A DNA stretch of 64,000 nucleotides from Pseudopedobacter sp035496935 (GCA_035496935.1 DATJED010000023.1:310001-374000); one strand, 5' to 3'; counted from the first letter of the stretch, positions 15,650 to 24,324 are shown. Translations and numbers: made by a program. The notes: a model not told the origin generated them from the sequence alone.

Positions 15650-17689
15650 ATGGCAAATCAACTCAAAAATTCATCATCTCCATATCTTTTGCAACACGCA
15701 AATAATCCTGTAAACTGGTATCCTTGGGGCAAGGAAGCCTTAGACAAAGCTAAAGCAGAAAACAAACTGATTTTGGTGAGTATCGGCTATTCGGCTTGTC
15801 ACTGGTGCCATGTGATGGAACATGAAAGTTTTGAAGATGAGGAAGTTGCTCAATTGATGAACCGGTTTTTTGTTTGTATTAAGATTGACAGAGAGGAACG
15901 CCCCGACATTGACCAGATTTATATGACGGCGGTTCAGTTAATGACCGGCAGAGGTGGATGGCCTTTGAACTGCTTTTGTTTGCCAGATCAACGCCCGATT
16001 TATGGAGGCACTTATTTCCCGAAACAAGATTGGATGAATCTGCTGACTAACTTGGCTCATTTTTACGATACCAAGCCAGATGAAGCCGAAGAATATGCGG
16101 TAAAACTCACAGAAGGCATCAAACAATCAGAAAAGTTAGAATTTGTGCGTACAGAAAAGGACTTTACTCAGGATGATTTATCCGAGATTTTAGAACCTTG
16201 GAAAATGCTGTTTGATTTTACGGAAGGAGGGCATAACCGAGCACCAAAGTTCCCGATGCCTAACAATTGGAGTTTTTTAATGCAAACTGCGGAGCTTTTA
16301 AAAGATGAGGCAGCTCACGTCATCGTCAGGCTAACCTTGGACAAAATGGCTGCTGGTGGAATTTACGATCATTTGCGTGGCGGTTTTGCTCGCTACTCGG
16401 TTGATGGAAAATGGCACATTCCACATTTCGAAAAAATGCTTTACGATAACGGGCAGTTGATGTCGCTTTACGCTGATGCTTACAAATGGTGCGGAGAGGA
16501 ACGTTACAAAGAAGTGGTTTATGAAACGTTCGATTGGCTTAAAGCCGAGATGACATCGCCAGAAGCTGGCTTTTATTCAGCTTTAGATGCAGATAGCGAA
16601 GGAGTTGAAGGGAAGTTTTATACTTGGAATAAAACCGAGATCGACGAAATATTAGGCGAGGATGCCTTATTGTTCAACACTTTTTACGAAGTAACCGAGG
16701 AAGGTAACTGGGAAGAAGAGCATATCAACAATTTATGGATCCGAAAAGAGAAAGCGGATATTGCTAAAGCTTTCGATATCAACGAAACGGAATTAATCAA
16801 TAAACTAACCCAAGCAAAAGAGAAACTATTAAGCGTTAGAAATAAAAGAGTTCGCCCGGGTTTGGATGACAAAATCTTAACTTCCTGGAATGCTTTAATG
16901 GTTAGCGGTTTATGTAATGCCTATCAGGCTTTCGCCGATGAGCAGTTTCTTGATGTAGCTTTAGCGAATATCAAATTCTTAGAACAAAAGATTGTGAAAC
17001 CTAACGGCGGTTTATATCGCAACTATAAAAACGGAGAAGCCACAATTAACGGTTTTTTAGATGATTACGCCTTATTTATCCAGGCATTGATTGATGTTTA
17101 CGAAGTCACTTTTGACGAAACAAAACTGCAACAAGCCAAACAATTAACCGATTTTGTGTTAGCTCATTTCAGCGATGGCGGATCTGGAATGCTATTTTAC
17201 ACTTCGGATGAAGACGAAGCCCTAATTGCCAGAAAGTATGAAGTTTTGGATAATGTTATTCCTGCTTCAAACTCGGTAATGGCCCATAATTTAAAGAAAC
17301 TTTCCTTGTTTTTCGACAACCAGCAGTACCATCAAATTTATATGCAGATGCTAAAAACGGTGGTTCCTAATATTAAAAGCTATGCTTCGGGCTACTCTAA
17401 TTGGGCATCGTTGTTGTTGCAAGAAGTAACCGGAAGTTTCGAAATAGCAATTACCGGTAAGGATTTTGCACAGAAACGTAAAGAAATAGAAAAAGTTTAC
17501 ATTCCCAACAAGATAATTTTGGGAGGCGAGCAAGGAAATTTACCTTTGCTGCAAGATAAGTTTGTTGGCGAAACCAGAATTTTTGTTTGTAAAGATAAAA
17601 GCTGTAGGTTGCCGGTAAGCGATGTGAGTGAAGCAATTAAACAAATTTTGAACAGAAACCATAAAGGTTTCGCAATTACCAACACATGA
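15650..17689 (+). CDS. thioredoxin-domain protein of the DUF255/YyaL family
   Basis: 679 residues from the ATG at 15650 (MANQLKNSSSPYLLQHANNP); a TTG 15 bp earlier is less likely. The N-terminal thioredoxin-like domain carries ACHWCHVMEHESFED with a CxxC pair and IDREERPDIDQIYM, GRGGWPLNCF; the rest is an alpha/alpha-barrel like that of N-acylglucosamine 2-epimerases (GGFARYSVDGKWHIPHFEKM, KVRPGLDDK-like RVRPGLDDKILTSWNALM). The family (YyaL, human SPATA20) has no settled function. Its stop overlaps the start of slyD (ATGA), so the two are translated together. Confidence 0.9.
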   Translation: MANQLKNSSSPYLLQHANNPVNWYPWGKEALDKAKAENKLILVSIGYSACHWCHVMEHESFEDEEVAQLMNRFFVCIKIDREERPDIDQIYMTAVQLMTGRGGWPLNCFCLPDQRPIYGGTYFPKQDWMNLLTNLAHFYDTKPDEAEEYAVKLTEGIKQSEKLEFVRTEKDFTQDDLSEILEPWKMLFDFTEGGHNRAPKFPMPNNWSFLMQTAELLKDEAAHVIVRLTLDKMAAGGIYDHLRGGFARYSVDGKWHIPHFEKMLYDNGQLMSLYADAYKWCGEERYKEVVYETFDWLKAEMTSPEAGFYSALDADSEGVEGKFYTWNKTEIDEILGEDALLFNTFYEVTEEGNWEEEHINNLWIRKEKADIAKAFDINETELINKLTQAKEKLLSVRNKRVRPGLDDKILTSWNALMVSGLCNAYQAFADEQFLDVALANIKFLEQKIVKPNGGLYRNYKNGEATINGFLDDYALFIQALIDVYEVTFDETKLQQAKQLTDFVLAHFSDGGSGMLFYTSDEDEALIARKYEVLDNVIPASNSVMAHNLKKLSLFFDNQQYHQIYMQMLKTVVPNIKSYASGYSNWASLLLQEVTGSFEIAITGKDFAQKRKEIEKVYIPNKIILGGEQGNLPLLQDKFVGETRIFVCKDKSCRLPVSDVSEAIKQILNRNHKGFAITNT

Positions 17690-18180
17690 AGATTGACAAT
17701 AACCACGTAGTATCATTAACCTATGATTTATACGTAACAGAAAACGGCGAAAAAAAACACGTTGAAAGCGCTACAACAGAAAATCCATTAGTATTTCTTT
17801 ACGGAGTAGGCATGATGTTGCCAAAGTTTGAAGAACATTTGACAGGTTTATCTGTAGGAGATAACTACGGGTTTACTTTAACCGCGGCAGATGGTTACGG
17901 CGAGTACGATGAAAAAGCGGTTGCTCCGCTTCCTAAAGATATGTTTGGCGACCAACCTTTGCCAGAAATTGGTGCTATTTTGCCTTTACAGGATAATAAT
18001 GGCGGACAGTTCCAAGGCAGAGTTGTTTCTATTACTGAAGATGCGGTTTTAGTAGATCTAAATCATCCAATGGCAGGTCACGAACTGCACTTTAACGGTA
18101 CCATTCAAGATGTAAGACCGGCAACACAAGAAGAATTAGACCACGGTCATGTACACGGAGAAGGTGGACATCACCACTAA
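17686..18180 (+). CDS. slyD: SlyD-type FKBP peptidyl-prolyl isomerase
   Basis: 164 residues. The FKBP core is split by an IF chaperone insert as in SlyD: VVSLTYDLYVTENGEKKHVESA, then PLVFLYGVGMMLPKFEEHLTGL, the insert with YGEYDEKAVAPLPKDMF and the return VVSITEDAVLVDLNHPMAGHEL. The tail is His-rich (HGHVHGEGGHHH), as in nickel-binding SlyD. It catalyses proline isomerisation and helps folding in the cytoplasm; nickel storage is possible from the tail. Coupled to the DUF255 gene by a 4-bp overlap and closed by a strong terminator. Confidence 0.92.
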   Translation: MKIDNNHVVSLTYDLYVTENGEKKHVESATTENPLVFLYGVGMMLPKFEEHLTGLSVGDNYGFTLTAADGYGEYDEKAVAPLPKDMFGDQPLPEIGAILPLQDNNGGQFQGRVVSITEDAVLVDLNHPMAGHELHFNGTIQDVRPATQEELDHGHVHGEGGHHH

Positions 18181-18221
18181 GTTTAACTAGGGCTTTTAGC
18201 TTAACGCTCTGAGTCTTCTTT

Positions 18222-18255
18222 AAAAGCATCCTCAGAAAAAGGGGATGCTTTTTTT
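18222..18255 (+). terminator. Rho-independent terminator after slyD
   Basis: AAAAGCATCC and GGATGC with a T-run (stem GCATCC/GGATGC at 18226-18231 and 18243-18248, then seven T). Confidence 0.85.
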
Positions 18256-18302
18256 ATGTCATAAATAATTATTTATCAACATTATTTTGGTAAACAGATA
18301 AA

Positions 18303-18323
18303 ACTCTACTAAATTAGTAGAGT
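18303..18323 (+). promoter_or_regulatory. perfect palindrome upstream of the peroxiredoxin gene
   Basis: ACTCTACTA-AAT-TAGTAGAGT, two 9-bp arms and a 3-bp centre, 22 bp before the ATG. Such a position suits a repressor operator for an oxidative-stress gene; an Rrf2-type regulator is one possibility, without direct evidence. Confidence 0.6.
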
Positions 18324-18344
18324 AAAATTTAAAATAAATAAGTT

Positions 18345-18977
18345 ATGTTAAGAATAGGAGACATTGCGCCAAATTTTAAAGTAGACACTTCTGATGGCGA
18401 AGTTGATTTTTATGAATATTTAGGAGATAGCTGGGGCGTTTTATTTTCGCATCCGGCAGATTTTACGCCAGTTTGTACGACCGAACTTGGCGCAACAGCT
18501 AGATTAAAGCCTGAGTTTGACAAAAGAAACGTTAAAGTTATGGCACTTAGTGTTGATACATCTGAATCTCACAGAAATTGGATTAAAGATATTAACGAAA
18601 CGCAAAATGTTGAAGTTAACTTTCCAATTGTTGCAGATGAAAATAGAGAAGTTGCCGAAGCTTACGGAATGATGCATCCAAATGCGTCTGCAACGTTAAC
18701 AGTTCGTTCATTGTTTGTGATTGCACCGGATAAAACGGTTAAATTAATTATATCTTATCCTGCGTCTACGGGAAGAAATTTTCAAGAAATTTTGCGGGTA
18801 ATTGATTCATTGCAATTAACAGCTTATCATAGCGTTGCAACGCCGGCAGATTGGAAAGATGGCGAAGATGTAGTTGTATCTCCTGCAATCAAAACAGAAG
18901 ATATTCCTGCTAAATTTCCGAAGGGATTTAAAGAGATTAAACCTTATTTAAGGATGACACCTCAGCCAAACAAGTAA
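18345..18977 (+). CDS. 1-Cys peroxiredoxin (Prx6 subfamily)
   Basis: 210 residues, the Prx6 size. The peroxidatic cysteine is in HPADFTPVCTTELGATARL (about residue 45), with the Arg in the TLTVRSLFVIAPDK segment and the long C-terminal extension (VATPADWKDGEDVVVSPA) typical of this subfamily. No resolving cysteine is seen, so it depends on an outside reductant. It removes hydrogen peroxide and organic peroxides in the cytoplasm. It is single with a palindromic operator-like site upstream; a cold-shock gene follows under its own promoter. Confidence 0.93.
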   Translation: MLRIGDIAPNFKVDTSDGEVDFYEYLGDSWGVLFSHPADFTPVCTTELGATARLKPEFDKRNVKVMALSVDTSESHRNWIKDINETQNVEVNFPIVADENREVAEAYGMMHPNASATLTVRSLFVIAPDKTVKLIISYPASTGRNFQEILRVIDSLQLTAYHSVATPADWKDGEDVVVSPAIKTEDIPAKFPKGFKEIKPYLRMTPQPNK

Positions 18978-19007
18978 TTTACACTGTAGTTAATTTAAAA
19001 AATATTT

Positions 19008-19015
19008 TATATTTG
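19008..19015 (+). promoter_or_regulatory. minus-7 box TATATTTG of the cold-shock gene
   Basis: Perfect TAnnTTTG 32 bp before the ATG; it would leave an AT-rich leader of about 28 nt. Confidence 0.5.
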
Positions 19016-19047
19016 GTTTAAATTATAATTCTAAATATCAGTATTTT

Positions 19048-19242
19048 ATGAAAAACGGTACAGTAAAATGGTTTAATGCTCAAAAAGGTTTTGGTTTTAT
19101 TATTTACGAGGGTAAAGACATCTTTGTACATTTTAAAGACGTTGATGGTGGCGTAAATGCTATCAAAGACAATGACGAGGTAGAGTTTGAAGTTGCTGAA
19201 GGCAAAAAAGGCCCACAAGCAGTGAATGTAAAGAAGATATAG
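19048..19242 (+). CDS. cold-shock domain protein (CspA family)
   Basis: 64 residues, a single cold-shock domain. RNP1 is KGFGFI and RNP2 is DIFVHF, preceded by the usual GTVKWFNAQ start. It binds single-stranded RNA and DNA and melts RNA structure, in the cytoplasm. The ATG at 19048 is the only sensible start. Own promoter, own strong terminator, so a one-gene transcript. Confidence 0.95.
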   Translation: MKNGTVKWFNAQKGFGFIIYEGKDIFVHFKDVDGGVNAIKDNDEVEFEVAEGKKGPQAVNVKKI

Positions 19243-19260
19243 TCAGAATTTTTGGGATTA

Positions 19261-19294
19261 AAAAACCGGCTTAGGAAACTAAGCCGGTTTTTTT
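19261..19294 (+). terminator. Rho-independent terminator after the cold-shock gene
   Basis: AAAAACCGGCTTAG - GAAA - CTAAGCCGGTTTTT, a perfect stem with a GAAA tetraloop and T-run; symmetrical, so it could also serve the convergent DUF3817 gene. Confidence 0.9.
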
Positions 19295-19329
19295 GTGGGT
19301 TAAATTTTTAAAACTTTGTTAGTTTAAAC

Positions 19330-19635
19330 TTACGCTGGAATTTTTGATAAAACCCGTTTCTCTACATAAAATGTTGCAAACGGAAAAAAACTAGCGGCGC
19401 TTACAAAAAATATCTTTTTAAAACTCCAGCTATATTTCACCGCGAACAAAATGGTATACGCAACATAAGCCAGAAACAAAAATCCATGTATAGGACCAAA
19501 AATCTCTGATACAATGGGATTGCCAAAACCGTATTTTAGCGGAACGGCAATAAAAACCAATACTAAAAGCGTAATTCCTTCTAAAAGGCAAATCAGTCTG
19601 AACTGTCCAATCTTGGATTTTAGATTATCTATCAT
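19330..19635 (-). CDS. DUF3817 family membrane protein
   Basis: 101 residues from the ATG at 19635 (a TTG at 19644 is an alternative). Three hydrophobic helices: RLICLLEGITLLVLVFIAVP, GPIHGFLFLAYVAYTILFAV and KIFFVSAASFFPFATFYVEK. The GNPIVSEIFGPIHG loop is the family signature. Inner-membrane protein of unknown function. It begins 16 bp after the stop of the upstream methyltransferase gene, so it is probably the last gene of that operon. Confidence 0.8.
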   Translation of the reverse strand: MIDNLKSKIGQFRLICLLEGITLLVLVFIAVPLKYGFGNPIVSEIFGPIHGFLFLAYVAYTILFAVKYSWSFKKIFFVSAASFFPFATFYVEKRVLSKIPA

Positions 19636-19651
19636 TATTTTCAACGTTTGT

Positions 19652-20830
19652 TTATACTTTTTGTGCGTGGATTACTATTTTTTGTTCTTTATAATTGGTA
19701 CTAAAAAACAGAAAATCGCTACCACCATCTTTTAGTTTAAAATTCTTTTTAAGCTCATCAGGCTTTAAATTGAAATTTCTACAAACTACGTTAATTTGTT
19801 TGGGAACTTGTGCCTTAGTAAAGTCATTAAACAAAATAGTTTTGATGATTTTAAAGCGTTTTCCGGGAAAATCTATCAGTTCGTTTGAGGTATAAAGATG
19901 GCTATGCTGATGAACTTTGGTAACCGGATATTTTTCTGTCAGTAATTTGAACATTCCAGCTTTAAGTATGGAAGCATCCGGCTCGTATAAGTAATTTAAT
20001 AGCTTTCCGGGTTTAGTTTCTGCGGTTTTTTCTGCAGTAATATTAAAACTGATTACTTTTGTTTCGGCTCCGTTAAGTAAAACGCAATTTATAGCAGGCT
20101 CTGCTACGGGTTTTTGTTCCAATATAAAAAGCAACTCTTTACACTCGTTTTTAACGCTTACCACATGTACTTCCGTAACGTTTTTTAAATCTTTTATTGC
20201 CGACTGAATATCAAGCATGGGCGCTGCTTTAATAATTACCCTTTTTGCTTTTTGCAGATATCTTTCCTGGTTTGCCAGAACATCCGGCTCGCAATCTTTC
20301 AGTAAAAATACACGGCCCGAGTTTGCCCGGCGGGAAGGGTCAATATAAATTGTGTCAAAACCGTTTGATTTTTTTAATAGCTGATTGCTATCTTCGGCTA
20401 GGGTGGTCACGTTCTTAACGCCTAACATCTCGAAATTGTGTTTTACAATTGCCGAAAGTTCCTCGTTTATTTCGCAGTGCGTAACTGTTGTGGCTTTTTG
20501 CGCAAAGTAGTAATCATCGATACCAAAACCACCAGTTAAATCAACCAGCGAACCATTGTTAATTAACGAAGCTTTATACTGTGCAGTAATTTCTGAGGAT
20601 GACTGCTCTAAATTTAGCTTTGGCGGATAAATAATGCCGTTTGTTTTAAACCACGTAGGCAGTTTTTTTTCTGATTTATTTTTGCCCTCTATTTGTGTAG
20701 CGATGGTTTTAACGCTTAATTCGGGAAAAGGAGAACCCTTTAGTATCAGTTTTGATACGTCTGTTTTCAGGTTTTTGTTGATAAAATCCTGAACTTCTTT
20801 GCGGGTTAGCTTTTCAGATAAATCACTCAT
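19652..20830 (-). CDS. class I methyltransferase with THUMP-like C-terminal domain
   Basis: 392 residues. Motif I is LVDLTGGFGIDDYYFA (about residue 95), the acidic end CEINEEL follows, and YIDPSRRANSGRVFLL is the catalytic-region motif found in a branch of RNA methyltransferase-like proteins. The C-terminal third (FKIIKTILFNDFTKAQVPKQ and the INVVCRNFNLKPDELKKNF stretch) fits the THUMP-like domain that often follows. An RNA target is likely by family but unknown. Its start overlaps the aspartokinase stop by 4 bp. Confidence 0.8.
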   Translation of the reverse strand: MSDLSEKLTRKEVQDFINKNLKTDVSKLILKGSPFPELSVKTIATQIEGKNKSEKKLPTWFKTNGIIYPPKLNLEQSSSEITAQYKASLINNGSLVDLTGGFGIDDYYFAQKATTVTHCEINEELSAIVKHNFEMLGVKNVTTLAEDSNQLLKKSNGFDTIYIDPSRRANSGRVFLLKDCEPDVLANQERYLQKAKRVIIKAAPMLDIQSAIKDLKNVTEVHVVSVKNECKELLFILEQKPVAEPAINCVLLNGAETKVISFNITAEKTAETKPGKLLNYLYEPDASILKAGMFKLLTEKYPVTKVHQHSHLYTSNELIDFPGKRFKIIKTILFNDFTKAQVPKQINVVCRNFNLKPDELKKNFKLKDGGSDFLFFSTNYKEQKIVIHAQKV

Positions 20831-22080
20831 TCCTTAATTACAAAATGCGCCGTATTTCTGTTTCTTTCTTCCAGATAAACCTCGCCGGTAATGTATTTCT
20901 TTATGGTTTCCTCATTTGCATGGCGAATGGTAATTAGCTTTAAATCGGTATTGTAACGTAATTCTAAATCTGGTGTAATTAAGGTTTTAAACCTGTTAAA
21001 CTTGCTTTCCTCAAAATCAAAACTTGCTGAAAAGGTTAAAGCCGAAATCTGTAAAGTATTCACTTTTATATAAGCATCAGCGAAAGCTTTGAAAATATCG
21101 CTCACTTGATTTTCGGTAACAAATGATAAATTTTTGGTGTGCAGGGTAATTAAAATCTGATTTTTTTTAACAATGATGATAGGCGTAGAGATGACAATAT
21201 GTGCTTCTTTTATTACTGTTCCAGCCTCGTGGGGAGCTAAAAACGGTTTTACATAAAGCGGAATTTGCTTGTTCTGTAAAGGTTTTATTGTTTTTGGATG
21301 GATAACCGTAGCGCCATAATAAGTCATTTCGATAGCTTCGGTGTAAGGCAGTTCATCAAACTTTACGCAATCAGCAAACAGCTTTGGGTCGGCATTTAAA
21401 ATTCCCGGAACGTCTTTCCAAACGGTAAGGCTTTCGGCGTTTAAACATGATGCAAAAATGGCAGCACTATAATCAGAACCTTCTCTGCCCAAAGTAGTGG
21501 TAAAATTTTCAGAAGTGTTGCCAATGAAACCCTGCGTGATGGCGAAACTGTTTTCCAAGATTTTCGGAATATCTTTTTGAATCAGTTCCGAAGTCTTTTC
21601 CCAATTGATATGTGCTTCGCGGTAAACGTTATCTGTTTGAATGTAGGAGCGGGCATCCAGCCATTTGGCATTTATACCAATGCTGTTTAAATAATGAGCA
21701 ACAATTCTGCTGGAAACCAGTTCGCCGATGGATACAATTTGATCGTAAATAAAATTGTACTCGTCAACCGGTTCGTCTTCAATAATCCAGTCAATCTCCA
21801 CAAAAGTATTGTTCACCTCATCGAAAACGGGGTTTTCCTCATCAAATAATTGATGGATAATTTCGAAATGGTAATTCTTTATCTCTTCAAAAACTTCATG
21901 AACGTCATCTGTTTGGTTAAAATAACTTTCTGCAAGTTTTTCTAAAGCATTGGTGGTTTTTCCCATTGCAGAAACTACAACCAATAAAGGTTGGGCTTGG
22001 TGAGCCTTTAGTATTTCGCCCAGATTTTTAATTCCGGCAGCGTCTTTTACAGATGCGCCTCCAAATTTGAATACCTGCAT
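20827..22080 (-). CDS. aspartate kinase (monofunctional)
   Basis: 417 residues. QVFKFGGASVKDAAGIKNL is the kinase N terminus; LGREGSDYSAAIFA and VWKDVPGILNADPKL are the ATP/aspartate-site blocks. The C-terminal 130 residues look like two short ACT-type regulatory units (ISTPIIIVKKNQILITLHTK). It makes aspartyl phosphate, the first step toward lysine, threonine and methionine. No fused homoserine dehydrogenase. Its ATG shares one base with the stop of the preceding lipoprotein gene (TAATG), so it is translationally coupled. Confidence 0.93.
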   Translation of the reverse strand: MQVFKFGGASVKDAAGIKNLGEILKAHQAQPLLVVVSAMGKTTNALEKLAESYFNQTDDVHEVFEEIKNYHFEIIHQLFDEENPVFDEVNNTFVEIDWIIEDEPVDEYNFIYDQIVSIGELVSSRIVAHYLNSIGINAKWLDARSYIQTDNVYREAHINWEKTSELIQKDIPKILENSFAITQGFIGNTSENFTTTLGREGSDYSAAIFASCLNAESLTVWKDVPGILNADPKLFADCVKFDELPYTEAIEMTYYGATVIHPKTIKPLQNKQIPLYVKPFLAPHEAGTVIKEAHIVISTPIIIVKKNQILITLHTKNLSFVTENQVSDIFKAFADAYIKVNTLQISALTFSASFDFEESKFNRFKTLITPDLELRYNTDLKLITIRHANEETIKKYITGEVYLEERNRNTAHFVIKE

Positions 22081-22940
22081 TATTTATTAACGTATTTTGA
22101 GATGAAGCTATTGGGTTTAATTAAATTGGTGATGCGAGTGTAAGGAATGAAAAGATTGGTTCTTCCTTCTGCATAAGCTTTTATTTCGTAAGGGTTGTAG
22201 GTAAACAACAAACCTTTAGCGGTGATGGCGAAGTTTTCGTTCAGGTTGAACGCTTTATTCTCGAAAAAGTAATTGTCAAGCGCTTCGTCTTTGCTTAAAC
22301 CTTCATCTTTTCTAAAGATTTCTTCGGCTATAGCGGTCAGTTTTGTTTCATAACCGGCATTCAGCAAATCCTTTAGCTTTAGTTCTTTGGCAGATTTTAA
22401 ATCTAAGTTAAAATAGCTTAAACCGTTCATGCCATGTGCGCCACCGGTGTAAAAATACGAGTCGCTGGTAAGCACAATCAGGTCTTTATCCTGAAAACTT
22501 ACCTTTAAGTTCTCGTCCCATTCATAACCGGCCGGGCTTTCCGGAACTTCTTTTTTAAACGCTAAATATTCCTTAAAAAAGGATTCGGCCGCTTTATCAA
22601 TGCTGTTGCTTTTGTTGCCGGTCCAAGGTTCGGCGGTAATAATATTTAATACCTGGTTGTTTAAAAACTTTTGCTTATCGGCAAATCTGGGATAATCTGC
22701 TTTTAAGTAAGCAAACTTGTTGCTGTCTTTTGGGATGCTACTTTTTTTAGTGGCTTTGTAAAAATGGATGATCTGATAAGGTAAGCTGTCTTTAAATACT
22801 GGTTTTTCTACGGAATCTGGTGTTGTTACGTTGCCAGTTTCAGCCAAAACAGTTGAGTCGTTAGTAGTATTGGTATTTGTAGTTTTATTTTGGCAGGAGA
22901 AAATAGCTAAACAAAAAAATATTAGGAGGATGTTTTTCAT
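22080..22940 (-). CDS. DUF4163/DUF3298 lipoprotein (RsiV-like domain)
   Basis: 286 residues from the ATG at 22940: MKNILLIFFCLAIFSC, Cys16 as lipobox. The frame is open to 22976 but that would precede the signal. The mature part has the DUF4163 half (SLPYQIIHFYKATKKSSIPK, YPRFADK) and the DUF3298 half with SYFYTGGAHGMNGLSYFNL. Such domains occur in RsiV and PdaC and bind cell-wall or lysozyme-type ligands in some cases; the role here is unknown. It lies between the acetyltransferase gene (1-bp gap) and aspartokinase (1-bp overlap). Confidence 0.8.
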   Translation of the reverse strand: MKNILLIFFCLAIFSCQNKTTNTNTTNDSTVLAETGNVTTPDSVEKPVFKDSLPYQIIHFYKATKKSSIPKDSNKFAYLKADYPRFADKQKFLNNQVLNIITAEPWTGNKSNSIDKAAESFFKEYLAFKKEVPESPAGYEWDENLKVSFQDKDLIVLTSDSYFYTGGAHGMNGLSYFNLDLKSAKELKLKDLLNAGYETKLTAIAEEIFRKDEGLSKDEALDNYFFENKAFNLNENFAITAKGLLFTYNPYEIKAYAEGRTNLFIPYTRITNLIKPNSFISKYVNK

Positions 22941-22941
22941 A

Positions 22942-23400
22942 TCAATTATTGATTTGCTCGTAAGATAAGGAGGCATTTAGCCAACCTCTCTCGAACTGGG
23001 CGTTGTATTTATTGTAAAAGTTTATAGCGGTTTGGTTCCAGTCTAAAACCTGCCAAACCATGCCTTTGTAGTTATTTAGTTTAGTTTCCTCAATCACTCG
23101 CTCAAATAGCATTGTACCAATGCCTTGCCCACGCATTTTTTCGGTAACAATAAAGTCTTCTAAATATAAACGCGGACCTTTCCAGGTTGAGTATCTGATG
23201 TAATATAAGGCAAATCCTTCGATTTTACCATTGCAAACCGCAACGAAAGCTTTCCAAACGGCATCTTTACCAAAACCACCTTCTACAAACTCATTTAAAG
23301 TTACGGTAACTTCCTGCGGTGCGTTCTCATACAATGCCAATTCGTGAACCAGCTCCAGCATACGCTCGCAATCTTCTTCTTTAGCAAATCTGATTTTCAT
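22942..23400 (-). CDS. GNAT family N-acetyltransferase
   Basis: 152 residues from the ATG at 23400 (MKIRFAKEEDCERMLEL). The frame continues open for 42 codons upstream but these read through repeat arrays. The acetyl-CoA motif is VTEKMRGQGIGTMLFERV, with YLEDFIV before it and the NQTAINFYNKYNAQFE segment after it, as in diamine/spermidine acetyltransferase-like members. Substrate unknown. First gene after the composite intercistronic element. Confidence 0.88.
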   Translation of the reverse strand: MKIRFAKEEDCERMLELVHELALYENAPQEVTVTLNEFVEGGFGKDAVWKAFVAVCNGKIEGFALYYIRYSTWKGPRLYLEDFIVTEKMRGQGIGTMLFERVIEETKLNNYKGMVWQVLDWNQTAINFYNKYNAQFERGWLNASLSYEQINN

Positions 23401-23401
23401 A

Positions 23402-23553
23402 ATTAATGAGAGAATTTTGAATGATGGAATGAGTGAATTTTGAATGAGTGAATAAGACTTACGAAGTTTATCTACAGCTGGCAAGAAACTTCGTAAGTCT
23501 TCTGCAATTCCTAACCAACTAACCAACTAACCACCTAAAAACCTAACCACCTA
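23402..23553 (-). repeat. composite intercistronic element 1 (word array - hairpin - word array)
   Basis: Left part 23402-23453: GAATTTTGAATGA at 23412-23424 and again at 23435-23447, with ATGGAATGAGTG words between. Centre: a 16-bp perfect stem AAGACTTACGAAGTTT (23454-23469) with its complement at 23486-23501. Right part 23511-23553: CTAACCAACTAA at 23511-23522 and 23519-23530, then CCACCTAA words. The right part contains the yggS stop (CTA at 23543-23545). The same order recurs at 55724-55846. Confidence 0.8.
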
Positions 23554-24223
23554 CAACGCCTCTTCCTCCAAAAATATCACTGCCAATACGTACCAAAGTA
23601 GCGCCTTGCTCAATTGCTATTTTGTAATCAGATGACATACCCATCGACAGTTCTTTAAAGCTGTCCTCGTTTCTGAAATAGCTTATTTTAATGCCCTTAA
23701 ATAAGGTTTGTAACTCGTAAAACTCCTCTTTAATCTGCTTCGGATTTTCGGTGTTTGTGGCAATTCCCATTAAGCCAACAATCCTGATATTTTTAAGTTC
23801 GGTAAATTCCTGAGCTTCTAAAAGTTCAATCGCCTCGTCAAAACCTAAACCGAATTTAGTTTCTTCATCGGCAATATAAATCTGTAACAAACAGTCAATT
23901 ATGCGGTTGTTCTTAAGCGCTTGTTTATTAATTTCTATCAGCAATTTTAAGCTATCAACACCATGAATCAGGCTTACGAAAGGTGCAATGTACTTTACCT
24001 TATTGCTTTGTAAATGCCCAACTAAATGCCATTGGATATCCTTAGGCAAAGCCTCATGTTTTTCAACCATTTCCTGCACCTGGTTTTCGCCAAAAATACG
24101 TTGTCCGGCTTGGTAAGCCTCCAAAATATCTTCGTTAGGTTTGGTCTTAGAAACAGCCACCAATTTAACAGCTACGCTCTCAATTTCGTTCTTTATTGCT
24201 TTTATATTGTCTGTAATGCTCAT
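23543..24223 (-). CDS. YggS family PLP-binding protein
   Basis: 226 residues. PLP lysine is in LVAVSKTKPNEDI (about residue 26); FGENQVQEMVEKHEAL, WHLVGHLQSNKVKYI, GLMGIATNTENP and SMGMSSDYKIAIEQGATLVRIG are the family blocks. These proteins keep pyridoxal phosphate levels and amino-acid balance and have no known catalytic activity. The last codons (GRGVVGG and TAG) are already part of the word array that follows, so the C-terminal end may have been altered by it. Own minus-7 box upstream. Confidence 0.92.
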   Translation of the reverse strand: MSITDNIKAIKNEIESVAVKLVAVSKTKPNEDILEAYQAGQRIFGENQVQEMVEKHEALPKDIQWHLVGHLQSNKVKYIAPFVSLIHGVDSLKLLIEINKQALKNNRIIDCLLQIYIADEETKFGLGFDEAIELLEAQEFTELKNIRIVGLMGIATNTENPKQIKEEFYELQTLFKGIKISYFRNEDSFKELSMGMSSDYKIAIEQGATLVRIGSDIFGGRGVVGG

Positions 24224-24251
24224 TAATGCGTAATTTTATGGGATTATTTGC

Positions 24252-24259
24252 CAAAAATA
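24252..24259 (-). promoter_or_regulatory. minus-7 box TATTTTTG of yggS
   Basis: Perfect TAnnTTTG on the minus strand, 28 bp before the yggS ATG. Confidence 0.5.
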
Positions 24260-24324
24260 CAAATGCTTGCGTTATAACACGAACCTAAGTATGTATGAAA
24301 TGTTAAGATTGGCTTTTTATTTTT

